A stretch of 9,858 nucleotides of DNA, taken from contig CAYTBT010000062.1 of the NCBI GenBank assembly GCA_964436125.1, positions 1 through 9,858 on the forward strand, given 5' to 3'. The notes beneath the pieces were generated by a model. The model was not told the origin of the DNA. It made no database searches and saw nothing but the letters and a program-made list of their open reading frames with translations. This document shows positions 6,504 to 9,858 of this stretch, piece by piece. Every line of letters starts with the position of its first letter. Within the stretch, counting starts at the first letter, position 1. The translations under genes were made by a program, and so were the position numbers. The DNA is from CAYRFF01 sp964436125. Lineage in GTDB: Bacteria > Bacteroidota > Bacteroidia > Chitinophagales > Saprospiraceae.

Positions 6504-8396
6504 ATGGACACAATTCAAGACCTACAGACTTCTCCAGAAGAACTTAAATCCTTGAAATCTTATGGAGAATCATTTGGCAAATACAAGGTAGAAGACTTTT
6601 TTAGGAATCCGCAGAAGGTAAACTTTCAAGTCTCACCGGACGGCAAGCACCTCTCCTTTCTCGCACCGCATAAACGCAGAATGAACATCCGCATACAAGC
6701 AATCGGGTCCGGAGAAAGCAAGCGCATCACCTCCTTGCTCGATAGGGATATTGCCGGCTATGTATGGGTAAGCAATACAGATATTATCTATGTCAGAGAT
6801 AATGGTGGAGACGAAAATTACGCCTTGCATTCCGTAGATATACACAGTGGAGAAAGTACGGACTTAACTCCTTATGAAGGTGTTAAAATCCAGATTATCG
6901 ACGATCTGGTGGACAATCCCGATGAGATTATAATTGCGATGAATAAGGAAAACCCACAGCTATTCGATCCTTATAGAATAAATATTCACAGCGGAGACAT
7001 TGTCCGGCTCGCACAGAATAGCATAGAAACACCTATCAGCGACTGGATGACAGATCACGACGGAAAATTGAGACTTGCAATTGCCGTTGAAGATGGAGTA
7101 AATAGCACAATTCTATACAGAGACACAGAAGAGGAAGAATTCAGAAAAGTCATAAGCACGAGTTTCAGGACAAGCATAATCCCGCTCTTTTTTGACTTCC
7201 ATGAAGATCATATTCTGTACGTCGCCTCCAATCTCGATAGAGACAAGTCTGTAATATGTAGATTTGACTGCCATAAGGGCGAGGAAGTGGGAAAAATCAT
7301 CTATGAACATGACGCCGTCGATGTGTACACACTCACTTATAGCCACAAACGCAAGAAACTCACGAGTGTCTCCTATTATACCGATAAACTACATCGAGTT
7401 CTCCTCGACGACGAAATCCGGGAGACATTCAAGGATCTCTCAGAATATTTTAAAGGCTGGGAAACGCAGATCGTCAGCCAGAATAAGGCAGAAGACATCT
7501 TTATTATCCGCACATTTTCCGATGTCAGCATGGGAGCTTTTTATCTTTACGACAAACAGAAACACGCCATCGAAGAGCTGGGACGGGTAGGCTATTGGCT
7601 CGATGATGACAGACTAAATCCGATGCAAGCGATACAATACAGCTCAAGAGACGGCAAGGACATTCACGGTTATATCACGATGCCCGCGGAGACCGAGGAA
7701 TCCATACCTTTAATCGTCCTTCCGCACGGTGGCCCATGGGTCAGAGATTACTGGGGATTCAACCCTGAAGTACAGCTTTTATCTCATCATGGCTGGGCAG
7801 TCCTGCAGATTAACTACCGTGGCAGCACCGGTTATGGAAAGGCATTCTGGGAGGCCTCATTTAAAGAGTGGGGACAAGCAATGCAAGACGACATTACAGA
7901 TGGAGTCCAATGGGCAATTGAGCACTACGCCATTGATCGCAATCGCATCGCAATTTACGGCGGGTCTTATGGCGGCTATGCCGCGCTTGCGGGGGCTTGT
8001 TATACGCCTGACTTGTACAAGTGTTGCGTCGATTATGTCGGCGTCTCCAATCTCCTGACTTTCCTGAATACAATACCGCCTTATTGGAAGCCATATTTAC
8101 AGATGATGTATGAAATGGTCGGCGATCCGGTGGAAGACCGTGCTATGATGGAGAAATATTCTCCGGCCTTAAATGCGGAAAAAATCCGGATCCCCGTATT
8201 CGTCGCACAAGGTGCCAATGATCCACGCGTCAACATTGAGGAGAGCAATCAGATTGTTGCTGCCTTAAAACAGAGAAATATTCCTGCTACATATCTCGTT
8301 AAAGAAGATGAAGGGCATGGTTTTATGAAAGAAGAGAACCGCATTGAATTCTACAAGCTAATGCTTGGATTTTTACATAAGTATCTCAACATCTGA
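6504..8396 (+). CDS. S9-family serine peptidase (prolyl oligopeptidase / acylaminoacyl-peptidase type)
   Basis: A 630-residue peptidase with an N-terminal beta-propeller (about 35-375, starting KVNFQVSPDGKHLSFLAP) and a C-terminal alpha/beta-hydrolase domain (about 390-630). The catalytic triad is complete: Ser488 in GGSYGGY, Asp573 in QGANDPRV and His605 in DEGHGF; HGGP at 408-411 supplies the oxyanion region. The GGSYGG form of the nucleophile motif points to the S9B/S9C subfamilies more than to classical S9A (GGSNGG). The family cleaves short peptides, often after proline or releasing blocked N-terminal residues; the exact substrate cannot be read here. No signal peptide or membrane segment is present, so it should be cytoplasmic, unlike the many exported S9 peptidases of Bacteroidota. 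It begins 160 bases after glyQS and is followed after 2 bases by the MbnP-like gene, which suggests one transcript. Confidence 0.93.
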   Translation: MDTIQDLQTSPEELKSLKSYGESFGKYKVEDFFRNPQKVNFQVSPDGKHLSFLAPHKRRMNIRIQAIGSGESKRITSLLDRDIAGYVWVSNTDIIYVRDNGGDENYALHSVDIHSGESTDLTPYEGVKIQIIDDLVDNPDEIIIAMNKENPQLFDPYRINIHSGDIVRLAQNSIETPISDWMTDHDGKLRLAIAVEDGVNSTILYRDTEEEEFRKVISTSFRTSIIPLFFDFHEDHILYVASNLDRDKSVICRFDCHKGEEVGKIIYEHDAVDVYTLTYSHKRKKLTSVSYYTDKLHRVLLDDEIRETFKDLSEYFKGWETQIVSQNKAEDIFIIRTFSDVSMGAFYLYDKQKHAIEELGRVGYWLDDDRLNPMQAIQYSSRDGKDIHGYITMPAETEESIPLIVLPHGGPWVRDYWGFNPEVQLLSHHGWAVLQINYRGSTGYGKAFWEASFKEWGQAMQDDITDGVQWAIEHYAIDRNRIAIYGGSYGGYAALAGACYTPDLYKCCVDYVGVSNLLTFLNTIPPYWKPYLQMMYEMVGDPVEDRAMMEKYSPALNAEKIRIPVFVAQGANDPRVNIEESNQIVAALKQRNIPATYLVKEDEGHGFMKEENRIEFYKLMLGFLHKYLNI

Positions 8397-8398
8397 CT

Positions 8399-9139
8399 AT
8401 GAAGCACAGGATAAAAATAGGTATCTATTTAGCTTTTATCACTCTCCTATTCAGCCATTGCATAGATAAAGAGCCGGCATCGACAAGCGGAAGCATTCAG
8501 CTTCAATTTAAGCTCACTTATGATGGACAGCCTATTCAATTATTCACCGACAAGGTCCACTATCTGGAGGATACGATAAGTTACACCCAATTTGCACTGT
8601 ATTTATCCCGGGCAGCACTCCTGACCGCAGATGGAGAGACTGCATTATTTGACAATAGTCTGCTTCACTTCAGCAATAATTCAGAGCAACAAATTATCAC
8701 GATAGAAGATGTATCATCAGGAATTTATGATGGCCTCAGGCTAGGAATCGGTGTAGATTCTATGCACAATGCAAGTACGCCGGTCGATTACCCACCGGAA
8801 TCAGTATTAAATGATGCATCAATGTATTGGCCGGGCTGGACAAGCTATATTTTTAGCAAAACTGAAGGAAAAGTTTATCTCGGTGATAGTTTATCCAGCT
8901 TCGCTTATCACACTGGCTCCGACGAAGCATACAGAACAAAAATATTCAACAAGTCGATTAAGGTTATAACCGGCCAACAGACCGTGCTTCATTTCACCAT
9001 CGACCTCAAGGAGATTTTTAAGAAAGGCAGCTCTTATTATGATCTTGTGCAGAAGCCGACGATACACAATGAACGTGACAGAAGTGATGTGCTCCGCGTC
9101 TCAGACAATATTAAGCGGGCAATCGTCCTACAGGATTAA
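8399..9139 (+). CDS. MbnP-like domain protein, probable lipoprotein
   Basis: A 246-residue exported protein matching the MbnP-like family by pattern: an early strand (SIQLQFKLTYDGQPI), YTQFALYLSRAALLTADG, the core GIYDGLRLGIGVDSMHN (108-124) and the Trp segment MYWPGWTSYIFSKTEGKVY (142-160), followed by FAYHTG (168-173). Founding MbnP proteins of methanotrophs carry a copper site with a tryptophan turned into kynurenine by the di-heme enzyme MbnH; Trp144 and Trp147 are the candidates here, but copper binding is inference. The N-terminus is a signal peptide ending FSHC (Cys21, the only cysteine). His at the position before Cys is atypical for a lipobox, so lipidation is likely but not certain; the acidic/charged IDKE after Cys resembles surface-export signals of Bacteroidota lipoproteins. 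It starts 2 bases after the peptidase stop. No MbnH/MauG-like gene is in the window. Confidence 0.8.
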   Translation: MKHRIKIGIYLAFITLLFSHCIDKEPASTSGSIQLQFKLTYDGQPIQLFTDKVHYLEDTISYTQFALYLSRAALLTADGETALFDNSLLHFSNNSEQQIITIEDVSSGIYDGLRLGIGVDSMHNASTPVDYPPESVLNDASMYWPGWTSYIFSKTEGKVYLGDSLSSFAYHTGSDEAYRTKIFNKSIKVITGQQTVLHFTIDLKEIFKKGSSYYDLVQKPTIHNERDRSDVLRVSDNIKRAIVLQD

Positions 9140-9336
9140 TCCCCACATCATCCGATGTATCAGACTGAAGAATATTGCATAGGATGACGTACACATCTGT
9201 TTAGGAAATGCTGTCAAGGATTCTTATCTGAAAGCAACAAACTGTATAAATATTCGAGATAATGAAAATAAAATGATTACTTTCATCGACTATTCCTTTT
9301 TATATAGGACAATAATTTACCTAAATTATTAGATAG
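9140..9336. other. 197-base intergenic gap before the membrane protein gene
   Basis: No gene is seen. A small hairpin ACATC-ATCC-GATGT (9145-9158) follows the MbnP-like stop but has no T-run, so termination there is uncertain. The gap is long enough to hold a separate promoter for the next gene; no good match to the Bacteroidota consensus was found. Confidence 0.6.
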
Positions 9337-9795
9337 ATGAAGCGCATTAAAGATTACATGATACACATAGGAATAGAAGTCGGTCTTGCAATAGTAAGCT
9401 ATATCACGGCATTCTTTGTACTATTTTTTCTCCTGCCTGTCCTTGGCTATGCGGTTATAGTCGTCTATATCTTATTTATTATCCTCGCTCAGGTCTATTT
9501 TTATTACTTAAGCACATATACGGGAATCTGGTTGACTATTTTAAGCTTTGCCCTGAATCTTATTTTAATGCTCATCGAGCTGGATTATCTTGAAGATTTA
9601 TTCTATTATTTACAATTTAATCGGCATATCTCATTCGACTCAATCATTATTCTAGTAGGTGGATTGTTATGGGCTATAAATAAGCTTATTCTCGATGGTA
9701 TTTTTACTGCCTTGAAGGCAAATATGTCACCCGTGAACAGAATCGATAATTTCAGGAAATGGCTTTATGCGGAAGAGGAAGATATCGCACTATAA
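9337..9795 (+). CDS. Small multi-pass inner-membrane protein of unknown function
   Basis: A 152-residue protein I do not recognise. It has a short basic start (MKRIKDY), then four likely membrane helices at about 11-33, 36-58, 62-82 and 101-124, separated by short loops. The loop between helices 3 and 4 is acidic and aromatic (ELDYLEDLFYYLQF). A hydrophilic tail of about 28 residues ends with a cluster of acidic residues (AEEEDIAL); by the positive-inside rule both ends are probably cytoplasmic. No catalytic or metal-binding motif is evident. It lies 197 bases after the MbnP-like gene and is probably expressed separately. The continuous frame, typical codon use and strongly patterned hydrophobicity support a real gene. 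Confidence 0.75.
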   Translation: MKRIKDYMIHIGIEVGLAIVSYITAFFVLFFLLPVLGYAVIVVYILFIILAQVYFYYLSTYTGIWLTILSFALNLILMLIELDYLEDLFYYLQFNRHISFDSIIILVGGLLWAINKLILDGIFTALKANMSPVNRIDNFRKWLYAEEEDIAL

Positions 9796-9799
9796 AGCC

Positions 9800-9839
9800 C
9801 ATTCCTCCCACACATAGGGAAACGTTCAGGCAGGGAATG
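9800..9839 (+). terminator. Possible weak stem-loop after the membrane protein gene
   Basis: CATTCC (9800-9805) can pair with GGAATG (9834-9839) around an inner TCCC/GGGA pairing (9806-9809 with 9817-9820). It begins 5 bases after the stop codon. There is no T-run, so it may be a message 3'-end structure, a poor terminator, or chance. Confidence 0.2.
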
Positions 9840-9858
9840 AGCATAATTGATTAAACTC

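Noticed and set aside
7264..8058. Plus-strand frames of 108 and 109 codons overlapping the peptidase
   Set aside because: They are out-of-frame shadows of the S9 peptidase gene, whose own frame carries the full catalytic triad.
1..9858. CRISPR array, insertion sequence, tRNA or rRNA
   Set aside because: No regularly spaced repeats, transposase frames, terminal inverted repeats with target duplications, or cloverleaf-like sequence were seen.

Overview
The window looks like a chromosomal piece from a member of the Bacteroidota, most likely the Saprospiria/Chitinophagia side. The reasons are: starts with no Shine-Dalgarno sequence; a very large secreted protein built from GEVED and HYR modules plus a C-rich 'LVCNDLVKV...VLEGG.YGCY' repeat that I associate with Saprospiraceae giant proteins; a single-chain glycyl-tRNA synthetase; and an MbnP-like protein with a lipoprotein-like N-terminus. 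The assignment rests on recognised sequence patterns, not on a search.

Left part (1-3070, minus strand): a two-gene unit. A small exported protein of unknown function (185 aa) is followed after 6 bases by the first 835 residues of a huge secreted modular protein that runs off the left edge. The modules seen are a signal peptide, a GEVED domain, a Gly linker, a beta-sandwich-like region, a HYR domain, a second HYR domain that appears to be split by an inserted module of about 180 residues, and the start of a Cys-rich repeat. This pair is the least understood part of the window.

Middle (3071-3638): a 568-base A+T-rich divergent intergenic region with no convincing gene. It holds a perfect 20-base palindrome, a tandem 8-mer, two hairpins just ahead of serC, and a tiny reading frame with four serine codons out of five that could be, speculatively, a serine leader peptide.

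Right part (3639-9858, plus strand): serC (serine biosynthesis), then glyQS (glycyl-tRNA synthetase), then a cytoplasmic S9-family serine peptidase, then an MbnP-like probable lipoprotein starting 2 bases after the peptidase stop, and finally a small multi-pass membrane protein of unknown function. SerC makes the precursor of serine and hence of glycine, and GlyQS charges tRNA with glycine, so those two neighbours share a metabolic theme. The peptidase and the MbnP-like gene are tightly spaced and probably co-transcribed, but no functional link between them can be read from the sequence. No RNA genes, insertion sequences, CRISPR arrays or clear intrinsic terminators were seen.
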